DNA of 64,000 nucleotides from Arthrobacter sp. JZ12 (GCF_035189165.1 NZ_CP045246.1:3038001-3102000); one strand, 5' to 3'; positions 7,772 to 16,817 are shown, counted from the first letter of the stretch. Notes: generated by a model from the letters alone, not told the origin. Numbers and translations: made by a program.

Positions 7772-10708
7772 ATGCTCTTACTTCAGCGTGCCACTGCTGC
7801 CTTCACCGGCGTCCTGCTCCTTGCGGCCAGCCTCTCGACAGGGCCGACCCAGGCGTCGGCAGAAACCGTCGCGACGCCGCCCACAACCCAGGAGGTAACG
7901 ACGCCGGCCGCCACCCAGGAGGCCCAGCCCAGCCCGGAAGCGCACGACCATACGGAAACGCACGACCAGGCTGCTGAAATGGCAGAGCTCTTCCCTGGTG
8001 GCATCCCGTCCTACCCGGACCACACTTACGAAGGCACTGTTACCGACGAACACGCCCACGGTGACTCCGTTGAAGGGGCCTCGGTGGCTCCGCTTGGCGC
8101 CGGCGGGACTCTCTCGCGCGCCGGCGACATCAAGGTGCGGCTGGTGACGGTGGATCTTGCCGACAGTACCGCGACGGTTCCGTTCGCTACCGCTGAGGAT
8201 GCTGTTCAGGTCTCAAGCACCTATTGGAAGAGCATGTCCAACAACCGGCTCTCCATGTCGGTTGCGTCGCGGGTGGTCAACCACAAATCGGCGGCGAAAT
8301 CCACCGACTCCTACGACGTCATCATGAACAGGGTGACCTCGGAGCTGAAGTGGACTTACAGCCCCTACACCGCGCTGGTGGTCTTCATCCCTACGCCCCT
8401 CAAGGAGGGGTACCTCGGCTACGGATGGAGCAGCAACGGCACCAGCGGCCGCATCCTGATGCCCCAGGTGAGCAACTTCACCACCAACGTGCTCACCCAC
8501 GAGTTTGGGCACGTCCTCGGCCTCATGCACGCAGACTCACTGCAGTGCACCGGCGGACAGTCCGACACGGCCAGCTTCACCGGCACCGGCTGCTCGATCC
8601 GCCACTACGGAGACACCTCCGACCTCATGGGCATCTCGCGTTGGACCGATACCCCCGTAATCAGCTCAAGCTTCTGGGACTACGGCGGCTTCGGCCGGGG
8701 AGACGAGATCCTCGACGTCGGGGTTGCCTCGGGAAGCAAGACCTACACCCTGCGGCCCTGGGCAGGCACCGCCTCCTACCGTGCCATCAAGTTCACGGAT
8801 CCCCGAAGCCGGGAGAGCTACTACCTGGAACTGCGAGTGCCTGTCGGCTTCGACAGGAACCTTGCGCTGAACGGTAACCGCGGCGTGAAGATCGTGCAGA
8901 GCGGCGGCCTTACGCCGGCGTCGTCACTCATCCTTATGCCGTCCACCTTGCCCTACTCCGGCTACTACGCGAGCAACACGGCGTGGCCGGCCGGCAGCAC
9001 CTTCACTACCCATGCCGGAACCACCGTCCGCATCAACTCGGTCTCCGATTCCGCAGCCTCCATCACCATCAATGCCAACTCGATCGGCACCGACCGCTCG
9101 GACCTGAACAAGGACGGCAACCCGGACGTGGTGGCGCGGGACTCCTACGGCCAGCTCTGGCTGTACCCGACGAACGCCAGCGGAGCCTTCCAGGCTCGGG
9201 TGAAGATCGGGTCGGGTTGGGGCGGCATGACCTCGATCCTCCTGCCGGGTGACTTCAACGGCGACGGCCTCTCCGACATTCTTGCCCGGGACAGCTCCGG
9301 CGGCTTGTGGCTTTACGCCGGCGATGGCGCTGGAGGCGTACGTGCCGGTGAGCAGATCGGCGGCGGATGGAATGTCATGACCGAGATCGTCACACCCGGC
9401 GATTTCAACGGCGACGGCAGCGTCGATGTCCTGGCTCGCACCGCGGACGGGTCGCTGTTCCTCTACCCCGGCAACGGCGCGGGCGGCTGGAAGACCCGCA
9501 CGCAGGCGGGCACCGGCTGGAATGTCATGACGGCCATGACCAGCCCTGGGGACTTCAACGGCGACCGGAAGTCCGATCTCCTTGGCCGCGATGACTCCGG
9601 AAACCTCTACCTCTACCCGGGTACGGGTACCGGCTCCTTCGGGTCACGCAGCCTGGTCAAAAGCGGCTGGAACGCGATGACAGCGGTGGTGGACGCCGGC
9701 GACTTCAATAGTGATGGATTCTCCGATGTGCTGTCCCGCGACAGCTCGGGCAGCCTGTGGCTCCACACCGGAAACGGTGCCGGCGGCTTCTCTGCCAGCC
9801 GCACCGTTGGTTCGGGTTGGGGCGCAATGTTCCTCGCATCGGGCACCATCCCCGGCAAGACGACCACGCAGGCTCCCGCACCCGCACCTGCACCTGCTCC
9901 TGCTCCAGCACCGGCACCGGCGCCTGCACCCGAGCCGGAACCCGCTGCTGCGGCGGTACGTACCGACCTTAATGGCGACGGCAATCCTGACCTGGTTGCC
10001 CGTGACGCAGACGGCCGGCTTTGGCTGTACCCAAGCACCGCCACGGGGTCCTTCGGATCGAAGTCCCAGATCGGTACCGGCTGGGGTGTGATGGACATGA
10101 TCCTCCTGCCCGGTGACTTCGACGGAGATGGTTCCGCCGACATCATGGCCCGCGACCGCTCAGGAAAGCTCTGGTTGTACAAGGGCACGGGCACGGGCAA
10201 GGTTGAGTCCGGCATCCAGATCGGAAGCGGTTGGGGCGTGATGACGGCCCTCGTGACTCCGGGCGACTTCAACGGAGATGGCTACCCCGACGTTCTCTCC
10301 CGTACGGCCGACGGAGCACTCTACCTCTATCCCGGAAACGGCAAGGGCGGATGGAGCAGCAAGGCCCAAATCGGTCAGGGCTGGAGCAGTATGACCGCCC
10401 TGTTCTCGACCGGCGACTTCAACGGCGATGAAGCGCCGGACCTGATCGCCCGCAACTCCGACGGGGCGCTGTACCTGTACGCAGGAAACGGGAGAGGCGG
10501 CTTCCTCACCAAATCGAAGGCCGGGTCCGGCTGGAACGGCATGACCGCCTTTGCCGGTCCAGGTCCTTGGGGATCGGAATCACATGCGGATCTGCTTGCA
10601 CGCGACGCCAAGGGCAACCTGCACCTGTACAAGGGCAATGGATCCGGCGGATTCAGCGGGTCCCAACAGATCGGCCGGGGCTGGAGCGGGCTGTACATAG
10701 CCGAGTAA
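7772..10708 (+). CDS. Secreted metzincin zinc protease with two FG-GAP/VCBS repeat blocks
   Basis: 978 residues. A signal peptide (MLLLQRATAAFTGVLLLAAS) precedes a Thr/Glu-rich propeptide-like stretch. The protease domain carries HEFGHVLGLMH at 243-253, an exact HExxHxxGxxH zinc site, and a Met-turn (SDLMG, Met near 286); it resembles gametolysin-type (M11) peptidases. From about 445 come five repeats with DFNGDG-type calcium loops, an Ala-Pro linker at about 701-727, then five more repeats, the last lacking the calcium loop. ATG 7772 has AAGGA 5 bp upstream; the frame is open to a TTG at 7748. Likely an extracellular protease with a propeller-like binding region. Confidence 0.87.
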   Translation: MLLLQRATAAFTGVLLLAASLSTGPTQASAETVATPPTTQEVTTPAATQEAQPSPEAHDHTETHDQAAEMAELFPGGIPSYPDHTYEGTVTDEHAHGDSVEGASVAPLGAGGTLSRAGDIKVRLVTVDLADSTATVPFATAEDAVQVSSTYWKSMSNNRLSMSVASRVVNHKSAAKSTDSYDVIMNRVTSELKWTYSPYTALVVFIPTPLKEGYLGYGWSSNGTSGRILMPQVSNFTTNVLTHEFGHVLGLMHADSLQCTGGQSDTASFTGTGCSIRHYGDTSDLMGISRWTDTPVISSSFWDYGGFGRGDEILDVGVASGSKTYTLRPWAGTASYRAIKFTDPRSRESYYLELRVPVGFDRNLALNGNRGVKIVQSGGLTPASSLILMPSTLPYSGYYASNTAWPAGSTFTTHAGTTVRINSVSDSAASITINANSIGTDRSDLNKDGNPDVVARDSYGQLWLYPTNASGAFQARVKIGSGWGGMTSILLPGDFNGDGLSDILARDSSGGLWLYAGDGAGGVRAGEQIGGGWNVMTEIVTPGDFNGDGSVDVLARTADGSLFLYPGNGAGGWKTRTQAGTGWNVMTAMTSPGDFNGDRKSDLLGRDDSGNLYLYPGTGTGSFGSRSLVKSGWNAMTAVVDAGDFNSDGFSDVLSRDSSGSLWLHTGNGAGGFSASRTVGSGWGAMFLASGTIPGKTTTQAPAPAPAPAPAPAPAPAPAPEPEPAAAAVRTDLNGDGNPDLVARDADGRLWLYPSTATGSFGSKSQIGTGWGVMDMILLPGDFDGDGSADIMARDRSGKLWLYKGTGTGKVESGIQIGSGWGVMTALVTPGDFNGDGYPDVLSRTADGALYLYPGNGKGGWSSKAQIGQGWSSMTALFSTGDFNGDEAPDLIARNSDGALYLYAGNGRGGFLTKSKAGSGWNGMTAFAGPGPWGSESHADLLARDAKGNLHLYKGNGSGGFSGSQQIGRGWSGLYIAE

Positions 10709-10740
10709 TCGTCAAAGTCCTGGTGAACCCCATATAAGAG

Positions 10741-10783
10741 AGTCGCCGGTATCGCTCAAACAGCGATACCGGCGACTTTCGTT
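10741..10783 (+). terminator. Strong rho-independent terminator
   Basis: A 16-bp perfect stem (10741-10756 with 10762-10777), a 5-nt loop CAAAC, then TTCGTTT. It lies 32 bp after the metalloprotease stop. Confidence 0.85.
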
Positions 10784-10846
10784 TCATCTTGTCTGCCCAT
10801 TGGTGCCTATTGGGTGCCTGACACGGCACGAAGGTCCTGAGCAGAT

Positions 10847-11086
10847 TCAGACGCCGTCGGGCAGTACGGGCTCCGTCTTGAAGTTGATCAGTTTGTGGGT
10901 GCCGTCGCAGTAGGGCTTGATCGTGGATGCCCCACACCGACACAGAGCAACAGTCTTCCGACGGCGAGGCACCGGCTGCCCATCAGTGGTGACGATGGGA
11001 ACTTCTCCCCTGACCAAAAGGGGCCCGTCCGGGCAAGCGACAATCTGTACCTCGTCGCTGCGCGACGATTCGTTCGGTGCAGTCAT
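10847..11086 (-). CDS. CDGSH iron-sulfur domain protein
   Basis: 79 residues. The motif CRCGASTIKPYCDGTHK supplies the 3-Cys-1-His ligands of a [2Fe-2S] cluster (Cys49, Cys51, Cys60, His64) in the spacing of the CDGSH/MitoNEET family. Such small bacterial proteins are cytoplasmic and thought to act in redox or Fe-S handling; the partner is unknown. AGGAGG lies 4 bp before the ATG. Its promoter carries a TAAG-type element, placing it among the candidate stress regulon. Confidence 0.9.
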   Translation of the reverse strand: MTAPNESSRSDEVQIVACPDGPLLVRGEVPIVTTDGQPVPRRRKTVALCRCGASTIKPYCDGTHKLINFKTEPVLPDGV

Positions 11087-11127
11087 GGAGCCTCCTGAGC
11101 GCCCTTCCGTGAGTTCTCTCCCAATAC

Positions 11128-11139
11128 TAAGCTCACTTG
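11128..11139 (-). promoter_or_regulatory. TAAG-type element upstream of CDGSH gene
   Basis: Plus-strand TAAGCTCACTTG; read toward the gene it is CAAGTGAGCTTAGTAT. About 41 bp from the start codon. Confidence 0.45.
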
Positions 11140-11205
11140 CTATGTGCGGGGCCGGCAGGGCTCCAGCAGAACATCAGCTTCTGTTATGGTCTTGTGGTCA
11201 CATGG

Positions 11206-11217
11206 TAAGCATGCTTA
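11206..11217 (+). promoter_or_regulatory. Perfect TAAG-CATG-CTTA palindrome upstream of stress cassette
   Basis: TAAGCATGCTTA is a perfect 12-bp palindrome 59 bp ahead of the ATG at 11277. It is one of the three best examples of the element shared across the stress-type genes in this window. Confidence 0.6.
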
Positions 11218-11276
11218 TTGTGTAAACGCGATGACTTACTTTCCAGGAGTCTTCCACATCGATACAAGGAGTCATT

Positions 11277-12062
11277 ATGAGCACACAGAACTGGTCAGAA
11301 GACCCACTGGTTTCGTCAACTCCGAGCGCGGGCAATTACCCCTCCGAGGGACAGTCGACTGCTTCCACTGCGAAGGATGAGGCCAAGGATGTAGGCCGGG
11401 AAGGGCTGGGCGCAGCCAAGAACGTCGCGCAGACCGCTGGTTCCGAGGCAAAGAACGTTGCGCAGGAAGCAGGCACTCAGGCCAAGAATCTTGTTGGGCA
11501 GCTCGGGTCCGACATCAAGAGCCAGGCCGGCACCCAGCAGCAGCGGGTCACCAACGGATTGCGCTCCATCAGCGACGAACTGAACTCGATGGCGCAGAGC
11601 TCCGAGGGCGGCCCGGCGCAGCAGCTCGTGCAGCAGGTAGCCCAGCGAGCCGGAAGCGCCGCGTCCTGGCTGGAAGGCCGCGACCCCGGCTCCCTCCTCG
11701 ATGAGGTAACCGGCTTCGCCCGTCGCCGTCCCGGTGCATTCCTCCTAATCGCAGCCGGAGCCGGCTTGCTTGCGGGACGACTGACCCGTGGCCTCGCCGG
11801 TGGATCCGATTCGAGCGGCTCGCCGTCTACCGGCGGCGGCATGGGTACAACCGGCGGCGGCCAGCACGTGGCTACCTACCCGCCGGTTCCGGACGAATAC
11901 GGCACTGACCTTCCTGCTTACCAGACGGGTGCCCCCGGATACGGTGCCGGCGTTGAGACTCCTCCGGTCGCACCGCCCACCACCACCCCCACGGTCAACC
12001 CGACCACTCCGTTCGCGCAGCCTGGCGTTCCGGACACTGAGACCGGGAGGGACTTCCGCTAA
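11277..12062 (+). CDS. LEA-like repeat protein with one membrane helix
   Basis: 261 residues. Residues about 40-85 contain repeated amphipathic units (AKNVAQTAGSE, AKNVAQEAGTQ, AKNLVGQLGSD) like late-embryogenesis-abundant proteins. A hydrophobic segment (GAFLLIAAGAGLLAGRL) follows near 155, then a long Gly/Pro/Thr-rich tail. No enzymatic motif is visible. AAGGAG precedes the ATG. The stop shares one base with the next start (TAATG). Together with the next two genes it forms a cassette seen in actinobacteria, probably at the membrane under osmotic or desiccation stress (inference). Confidence 0.8.
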   Translation: MSTQNWSEDPLVSSTPSAGNYPSEGQSTASTAKDEAKDVGREGLGAAKNVAQTAGSEAKNVAQEAGTQAKNLVGQLGSDIKSQAGTQQQRVTNGLRSISDELNSMAQSSEGGPAQQLVQQVAQRAGSAASWLEGRDPGSLLDEVTGFARRRPGAFLLIAAGAGLLAGRLTRGLAGGSDSSGSPSTGGGMGTTGGGQHVATYPPVPDEYGTDLPAYQTGAPGYGAGVETPPVAPPTTTPTVNPTTPFAQPGVPDTETGRDFR

Positions 12063-12517
12063 TGACCGAAGCACATCCACACGGATCGCATGTAGCGCAG
12101 GCATCCGCAGGCCCCGAACCGGATAGCGGATCGAACGCGTCTCTTGGCCAGCTGCTGGGCGAGGTCACCCGTGATCTCTCAACCCTGATGCGCCAGGAGC
12201 TCGAGCTCGCAAAAGCTGAGCTGCGCGAGTCGGGTACCCGTGCCGGAAAGGGCGCTGGAATGTTCGGCGGCGCCGCCGTCGCCGGGCATTTTGTCCTTCT
12301 TTTCCTTTCCCTGGCCCTCATGTGGGGCCTCGCTGAGATCGACGCGCTCGGTCTGGGCTGGGCTTCCGTGATTGTTGCAGTGATCTGGGGCATCATCGCC
12401 GCGATCCTTGCACTTCGGGGAAAGAAAGAAATGAAGTCGATCAAGGGCATGCCGCAGACCGCTGAGACAGCCAAGGAAATTCCGCCTACGTTGAAACCAG
12501 GAGATCACACGCCATGA
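12062..12517 (+). CDS. Actinobacterial holin-X / Phage_holin_3_6 family membrane protein
   Basis: 151 residues. The soluble N-terminus has an amphipathic helix (LMRQELELAKAELRESG) typical of this family, then two hydrophobic segments (about 70-93 and 100-122). The 'holin' name is historical; nothing phage-like surrounds it. It is coupled to both neighbours, by TAATG upstream and ATGA downstream, so all three proteins are made together and may form a membrane complex. Confidence 0.85.
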   Translation: MTEAHPHGSHVAQASAGPEPDSGSNASLGQLLGEVTRDLSTLMRQELELAKAELRESGTRAGKGAGMFGGAAVAGHFVLLFLSLALMWGLAEIDALGLGWASVIVAVIWGIIAAILALRGKKEMKSIKGMPQTAETAKEIPPTLKPGDHTP

Positions 12518-13143
12518 ACCAGACACCTGATGAAATCCGCGCGGACATCGAACGCACCCGCCGCGAGCTCGGAGCCGACGTCGACGCAGTTGCCGACAAG
12601 GTAAGCCCGTCGAACATCGCCCAGCGGCAAACCGACAAGGTGAAGAACGCCGTCGGCAACGTCAAGGACAAGGTGATGGGCTCGGCTCACGACGCCAAGT
12701 CCTCTGCCAAGGACCGGGCGCACGGCGCCGGCGACGCTCTTCACAGCGCCGGGGACAGCATTTCCAGCGCCGGCAGCTCGGTATCGGGTGCTGTCCAGGA
12801 CGCGCCGCAGCGGGCAATGGCAAAGACCCAGGGCAATCCTTTGGCCGCGGGCCTCATCGCCTTCGGCGCAGGCTTGCTGGCTTCTTCCCTCATCCCGGCA
12901 AGCCAGAAGGAGAAGGAAGCCGCTGCAGTCGTCAAGGAGAAGGCTCAGCCGCTGGTTTCCGAGGTCCAGGACGCCGCGAAGCAGGTTGCGCAGGACATGA
13001 AGGAGCCCGCGCAGCAGGCCGTGGATTCGGTCAAGGAGACTGCTACCGACTCTGCCAACACGGTGAAGGAGGAAGGCGCCAGCGCGGCTTCCGATGTGAA
13101 GGACCGGGCGCAGGACGCGAAGTCGAACGTACAGGGAAGCTAG
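12514..13143 (+). CDS. DUF3618 family protein with LEA-like C-terminal repeats
   Basis: 209 residues. The N-terminus MNQTPDEIRADIERTRREL is the DUF3618 signature. A central hydrophobic stretch (AGLIAFGAGLLASSLI) is near residue 115, flanked by Lys/Asp/Ala-rich helical repeats (VKDKVMGSAHDAKSSAKDRA; VKEKAQPLVSEVQDAAKQ) resembling LEA or apolipoprotein helices. Overlaps the holin-X gene by ATGA. Ends the cassette, followed by a strong terminator. Function unknown; membrane stress protection is inference. Confidence 0.85.
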   Translation: MNQTPDEIRADIERTRRELGADVDAVADKVSPSNIAQRQTDKVKNAVGNVKDKVMGSAHDAKSSAKDRAHGAGDALHSAGDSISSAGSSVSGAVQDAPQRAMAKTQGNPLAAGLIAFGAGLLASSLIPASQKEKEAAAVVKEKAQPLVSEVQDAAKQVAQDMKEPAQQAVDSVKETATDSANTVKEEGASAASDVKDRAQDAKSNVQGS

Positions 13144-13165
13144 AACACCCCGTAGTCGACAAGCC

Positions 13166-13209
13166 AAAGTGGAGGCGCCGCACGGATCATTGTGCGGCGC
13201 CTCCACTTT
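13166..13209. terminator. Bidirectional terminator hairpin
   Basis: An 18-bp perfect stem (13166-13183 with 13192-13209), an 8-nt loop, AAA at the left and TTT at the right. It sits between convergent genes and can serve both. Confidence 0.85.
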
Positions 13210-13210
13210 G

Positions 13211-13645
13211 TCATGAATCTGTCGCCGTTTTGACCGGCAGCAGCCTTTCGACGAGTTTCATGAGCAAGTTCCTCAACTGCGGCGATGCCTGCTCCAGCTC
13301 AGCCATGAGGCTCCTTTCCCCCTTCTCCGCCTCGGCGAGCCTGATGCGACCCCGCGCCGTCAGATCGACCAGGAATGCCCGCCGGTCACCGTCCGGGATC
13401 GAGCGAATGATTAGTCCCTGCTGCTCGAGGCGGGCGAGTGTCCTTCCAACGGTTTGGGCGGTGACGTGGAGCTGCTCCGCCAGCTCGATCTGCAGCAACG
13501 GCCCGTAGGCTTCGACTGTGCGCAGCGTGACCAAGCCAGCGTGAGTGATCCCGATGGCGAGCAGCCGATCGTTCCAGGCGTTCTCGGCCAGCCTGGCGGC
13601 CGTTGTCAGCAGCCGTTCCGTGGTCCAGGGTTCCGTGGGTGACAC
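13211..13645 (-). CDS. MarR family transcriptional regulator (paralogue of 4563)
   Basis: 144 residues. Winged helix-turn-helix: recognition segment LAEQLHVTAQTVGRTLARLE and wing SIPDGDRRAFLVDLTARG. The N-terminus RLLTTAARLAENAWNDRL and THAGL closely repeat the MarR at 4563. The start is GTG at 13645 with AAGGAGG 4 bp ahead. It lies beside the LEA/holin/DUF3618 cassette and a multidrug-type exporter, both plausible targets. I found no TAAG-type element in its own upstream region. Confidence 0.9.
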   Translation of the reverse strand: MSPTEPWTTERLLTTAARLAENAWNDRLLAIGITHAGLVTLRTVEAYGPLLQIELAEQLHVTAQTVGRTLARLEQQGLIIRSIPDGDRRAFLVDLTARGRIRLAEAEKGERSLMAELEQASPQLRNLLMKLVERLLPVKTATDS

Positions 13646-13714
13646 CTTGCCTCCTTCCTACGGGTTGGACCCAAGGAATTCGGAGCGGGAGCGCCGCCGG
13701 ATGTGTCATGGAAG

Positions 13715-13787
13715 TGGAGCCTAGGGGAATCGAACCCCTGACCTTTTCATTGCGAACGAAACGCTCTACCAACTGAGCTAAGGCCCC
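13715..13787 (-). tRNA. tRNA-Ala (anticodon CGC)
   Basis: A 73-nt cloverleaf reads GGGGCCT...AGGCTCC with discriminator A. The anticodon stem TTTCG/TGAAA encloses loop TTCGCAA, so the anticodon is CGC (codon GCG). The third acceptor pair is G3:U70, the alanine identity mark. The T arm is AGGGG-TTCGATT-CCCCT. CCA is not encoded. Confidence 0.95.
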
Positions 13788-13856
13788 GCACGATCCAAGA
13801 TACCGCAGCTTCAGCTTGAAGAACCAAACGTCAGAGCACAGTTGTACGCTCGAGTA

Positions 13857-15323
13857 ATGCAATCCCCCGCGCCGGAAATCCGGGCCTGGCCGGCCCTGTG
13901 GTCGCTCGTGATCGGGTTCTTCATGATCCTGGTGGATTCCACGATCGTGTCCGTGGCCACGCCGGCCATCATGGAGGGATTTCAGGCCGACATTGACAGT
14001 GCGGTTTGGGTCACCAGCGCATACCTTCTGGCGTATGCCGTTCCGCTCCTGATCACGGGACGAATGGGCGACCGCTTTGGCCCCCGCAGGATGTACTTGA
14101 TCGGGCTGGCCGTCTTCACTGTCTCAAGTGCACTGTGCGGGGTCGCCGGCACAATCGAGTTGCTCATCGTCGCCCGGGTGCTGCAGGGGCTGGGAGCCGC
14201 GGTGATGACTCCGCAGACCATGTCCGTCATCACCCGTATCTTCCCACCCGAGCGCAGGGGCTCGGCCATGGGCCTCTGGGGATCAGTGGCAGGGATAGCC
14301 ACGCTCGTCGGCCCCATCCTCGGCGGCGTGCTGGTGGACTCCCTCGGCTGGGAGTGGATCTTCTTCGTGAACGTGCCAGTCGGCGTCGTCGGACTGCTGC
14401 TTGCGTACCGGTTGGTGCCCAAGCTCTCCACCACGAGCCACAGCTTTGATTTCCTCGGCGTTATCCTCAGCGCCGCCGGCATGTTCTGCCTGGTCTTTGG
14501 GCTGCAGGAGGCAGAGAGCTACAACTGGGGGCCAATTGCCGGCCCTGTCTCCGTGTGGTCGCTCATCATCACGGGAGCCTTGCTGTTCACCGGCTTCATC
14601 GTCTGGCAGCGATTCAATCGCAGGGAGCCCCTCGTCCCCCTGAAGCTTTTCCGCGACCGAAACTTCTCTCTTGCTAACACCGCAATCTCCTCCATGGGCT
14701 TCACGGTGACCACCATGAGCCTGCCGCTGATGCTCTACGCACAGAACGTCCGAAATCTCACTCCCACTGAGGCCGCTCTATTACTCACGCCCATGGCTGT
14801 GATTTCCGGGGCTCTGGCGCCGTTCGTTGGAAAGCTGGTTCAGCGGGGCAACCCCAAGTACATGGCCATCTTCGGATTCAGCGGTATGGCGGCGGCGCTG
14901 TTCTGGCTTGCCGCCCTGCTTCGGCCGGAGACTCCCATCTGGATGCTGCTGCTTCCCCTTGCACTGGTCGGCCTGTCCAGCGCTGGAATCTGGGCGCCGG
15001 TATCCCTGACGGCAACGCGCAACCTAGCTCCGACTCTCGCTGGAGCCGGCTCCGGCGTCTACAACACCACACGCCAGGTCGGCGCGGTAGTGGGCAGTGC
15101 CGGCATCGCCGCAATGATGCAGGCACGCCTGGTCGCCAACGGCGGCACAGAAGGAGCTGGACAGGACGCCGGCTACGCCGCTGCGATGGGAGAGTCACTG
15201 CTGCTGCCAGGCGCGGTTGTTGTGATCGGACTGATCGCCGCACTGTTTTTCGCCCGCCCTGAACAGCACCAGGTCTGGGCTTCAGATTCCCCACCTTCGG
15301 TAGGCGCGTCCCGCAAGGGGTAG
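13857..15323 (+). CDS. MFS transporter, DHA2 (EmrB/QacA) drug-exporter family
   Basis: 488 residues, mostly hydrophobic, in line with 14 transmembrane helices. The first helix ends in LVDSTIVSVATPAIM, the DHA2 motif D1, and the loop after helix 2 (GRMGDRFGPRRMYLIG) is motif A. Expected to export hydrophobic compounds with protons. ATG 13857 is preferred over the TTG at 13842; neither has a strong ribosome site. It may be controlled by the MarR at 13211 on the other side of the tRNA, which is inference. Confidence 0.88.
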   Translation: MQSPAPEIRAWPALWSLVIGFFMILVDSTIVSVATPAIMEGFQADIDSAVWVTSAYLLAYAVPLLITGRMGDRFGPRRMYLIGLAVFTVSSALCGVAGTIELLIVARVLQGLGAAVMTPQTMSVITRIFPPERRGSAMGLWGSVAGIATLVGPILGGVLVDSLGWEWIFFVNVPVGVVGLLLAYRLVPKLSTTSHSFDFLGVILSAAGMFCLVFGLQEAESYNWGPIAGPVSVWSLIITGALLFTGFIVWQRFNRREPLVPLKLFRDRNFSLANTAISSMGFTVTTMSLPLMLYAQNVRNLTPTEAALLLTPMAVISGALAPFVGKLVQRGNPKYMAIFGFSGMAAALFWLAALLRPETPIWMLLLPLALVGLSSAGIWAPVSLTATRNLAPTLAGAGSGVYNTTRQVGAVVGSAGIAAMMQARLVANGGTEGAGQDAGYAAAMGESLLLPGAVVVIGLIAALFFARPEQHQVWASDSPPSVGASRKG

Positions 15324-15356
15324 TTGCTTCCCACAACTACCGCTAGGCTCCTCTCT

Positions 15357-16817
15357 ATGGCTGAAGAGTTTGCAACTGAAGACACCACTACTGAGGAAAC
15401 AGCACCTGAAGCGGTGAAAGAAGTCAGCGACGACTTCGTGACGCGCAAGCACACCTCGCCCTCCGGGTTCGCGTACACCACCGTGACGGGGCGGCTCGTC
15501 CTGCGCCGGGAGGAGACCAAGGATGGAAAGTCCGAGGGCTTCAAGCCGAAGGCCGAGATCTTCGTGGTTGCCTATACCAAGGACGACGGCGGGAACCGCC
15601 CGGTCACCTTCGCCTTCAACGGTGGACCGGGTTCCTCCTCGGTATGGCTGCACCTTGGCCTCCTGGGTCCGCGGCGCGTTGATGCAGGCGATGTCGAAGC
15701 GATGACTCCCCCACCCTTCGGCCTGGTGGACAACCCCGAAACCCTTCTGGAACATAGCGACCTGGTCATGATCGATCCCGTCAGCACGGGTTTCTCCCGG
15801 GTGGTCGAAGGCGGAAAAACCGACGAGTTTCACGCCTTCATCGAGGACCGCGACCTTGTCGCCGAGGTGATCCGCCTCTGGACAACGCGCAACAACCGTT
15901 GGCTCTCGCCCAAGTACCTTGTCGGCGAGTCCTACGGCACCCTTCGCGCCGTCGCCGTAGCCGGACGCCTGTTCGACGCCTATGGGATGGCCGTGAACGG
16001 CCTCGGGCTCATCTCGACCGTGCTCAACATGTCCACCCTGCGCTTCTTCCCCGGCAGCGATGTCCCCTACGCGCTGCATCTGCCCACCTACGCGGCGATT
16101 GCGCACTATCACGGCCGGCACCCCGGCAGGGAACTGGCCGACGTCGTCAGCGAAGCCGAGGAGTACGCAAGCCGGGACTTCGGCTACGCCCTCACCCAGG
16201 GCGCCCGCCTTACTCTGGCGGAGTACGACGACGCCGTGAGCCGCCTCAGTGCCATCACCACCCTCGACGAGGGGTTCATTCGGCGCACGAACCTGCGCTG
16301 GGCTTACCACGAGTTCGCGGCGGAACTACTGCGGTCAGAGGGCCTGGTGGTGGGGCGGATCGATGGCCGCTTCACCGCACCTCCCGCGAACCTGCAGTCC
16401 TCCAGCTCCACCGACGATCCGAGCATGCGGGCGATTACCGGACCGTTTGCCGCTGCAATCAACCACTACGTGCGTGCGGAACTCGGGTATGAAAACGACC
16501 TGCCCTACGAGATTCTCACCGCCCGGGTACAACCCTGGAGCTACCGAACCTTCGAAGGCGCTCCGGTCGACGTGGCCGACGTGCTTGAGCGGCTGATGGT
16601 TCACAACACGGCATTGCGTGTGCACGTCGACTATGGCTATCACGACGGCGCCACTCCCCACTTCGCGGCCGAGTACGTCTTTGCGCACATGAAGCTGGAC
16701 GACGCAGCACGCGAGCGCATCACACACCACTACCACGAGGCCGGACACATGATGTACCTGAAGCCCGAGTCCCGGCTGGCGCAACTCGAGGCCCTCGGGC
16801 GCTTCGTCCGGCAGTAA
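15357..16817 (+). CDS. S10 family serine carboxypeptidase-like protein
   Basis: 486 residues. It has the S10 oxyanion region FNGGPGSSSVWLHLGLLGPR (about 87-106), the nucleophile elbow GESYG (Ser192) and a C-terminal DYGYHDGATPHF plus HHYHEAGHMMY, which supply candidate Asp and His. No signal peptide is seen, only an acidic N-terminus, so it appears cytoplasmic, unusual for a family best known in the yeast vacuole. It should remove C-terminal residues from peptides; the substrate is unknown. It follows the MFS gene by 33 bp and may be co-transcribed. Confidence 0.88.
   Translation: MAEEFATEDTTTEETAPEAVKEVSDDFVTRKHTSPSGFAYTTVTGRLVLRREETKDGKSEGFKPKAEIFVVAYTKDDGGNRPVTFAFNGGPGSSSVWLHLGLLGPRRVDAGDVEAMTPPPFGLVDNPETLLEHSDLVMIDPVSTGFSRVVEGGKTDEFHAFIEDRDLVAEVIRLWTTRNNRWLSPKYLVGESYGTLRAVAVAGRLFDAYGMAVNGLGLISTVLNMSTLRFFPGSDVPYALHLPTYAAIAHYHGRHPGRELADVVSEAEEYASRDFGYALTQGARLTLAEYDDAVSRLSAITTLDEGFIRRTNLRWAYHEFAAELLRSEGLVVGRIDGRFTAPPANLQSSSSTDDPSMRAITGPFAAAINHYVRAELGYENDLPYEILTARVQPWSYRTFEGAPVDVADVLERLMVHNTALRVHVDYGYHDGATPHFAAEYVFAHMKLDDAARERITHHYHEAGHMMYLKPESRLAQLEALGRFVRQ

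Noticed and set aside
12062..12517. Holin-family gene as a sign of a prophage
   Set aside because: No endolysin, capsid, integrase or att repeats nearby; this family is a normal actinobacterial membrane protein.
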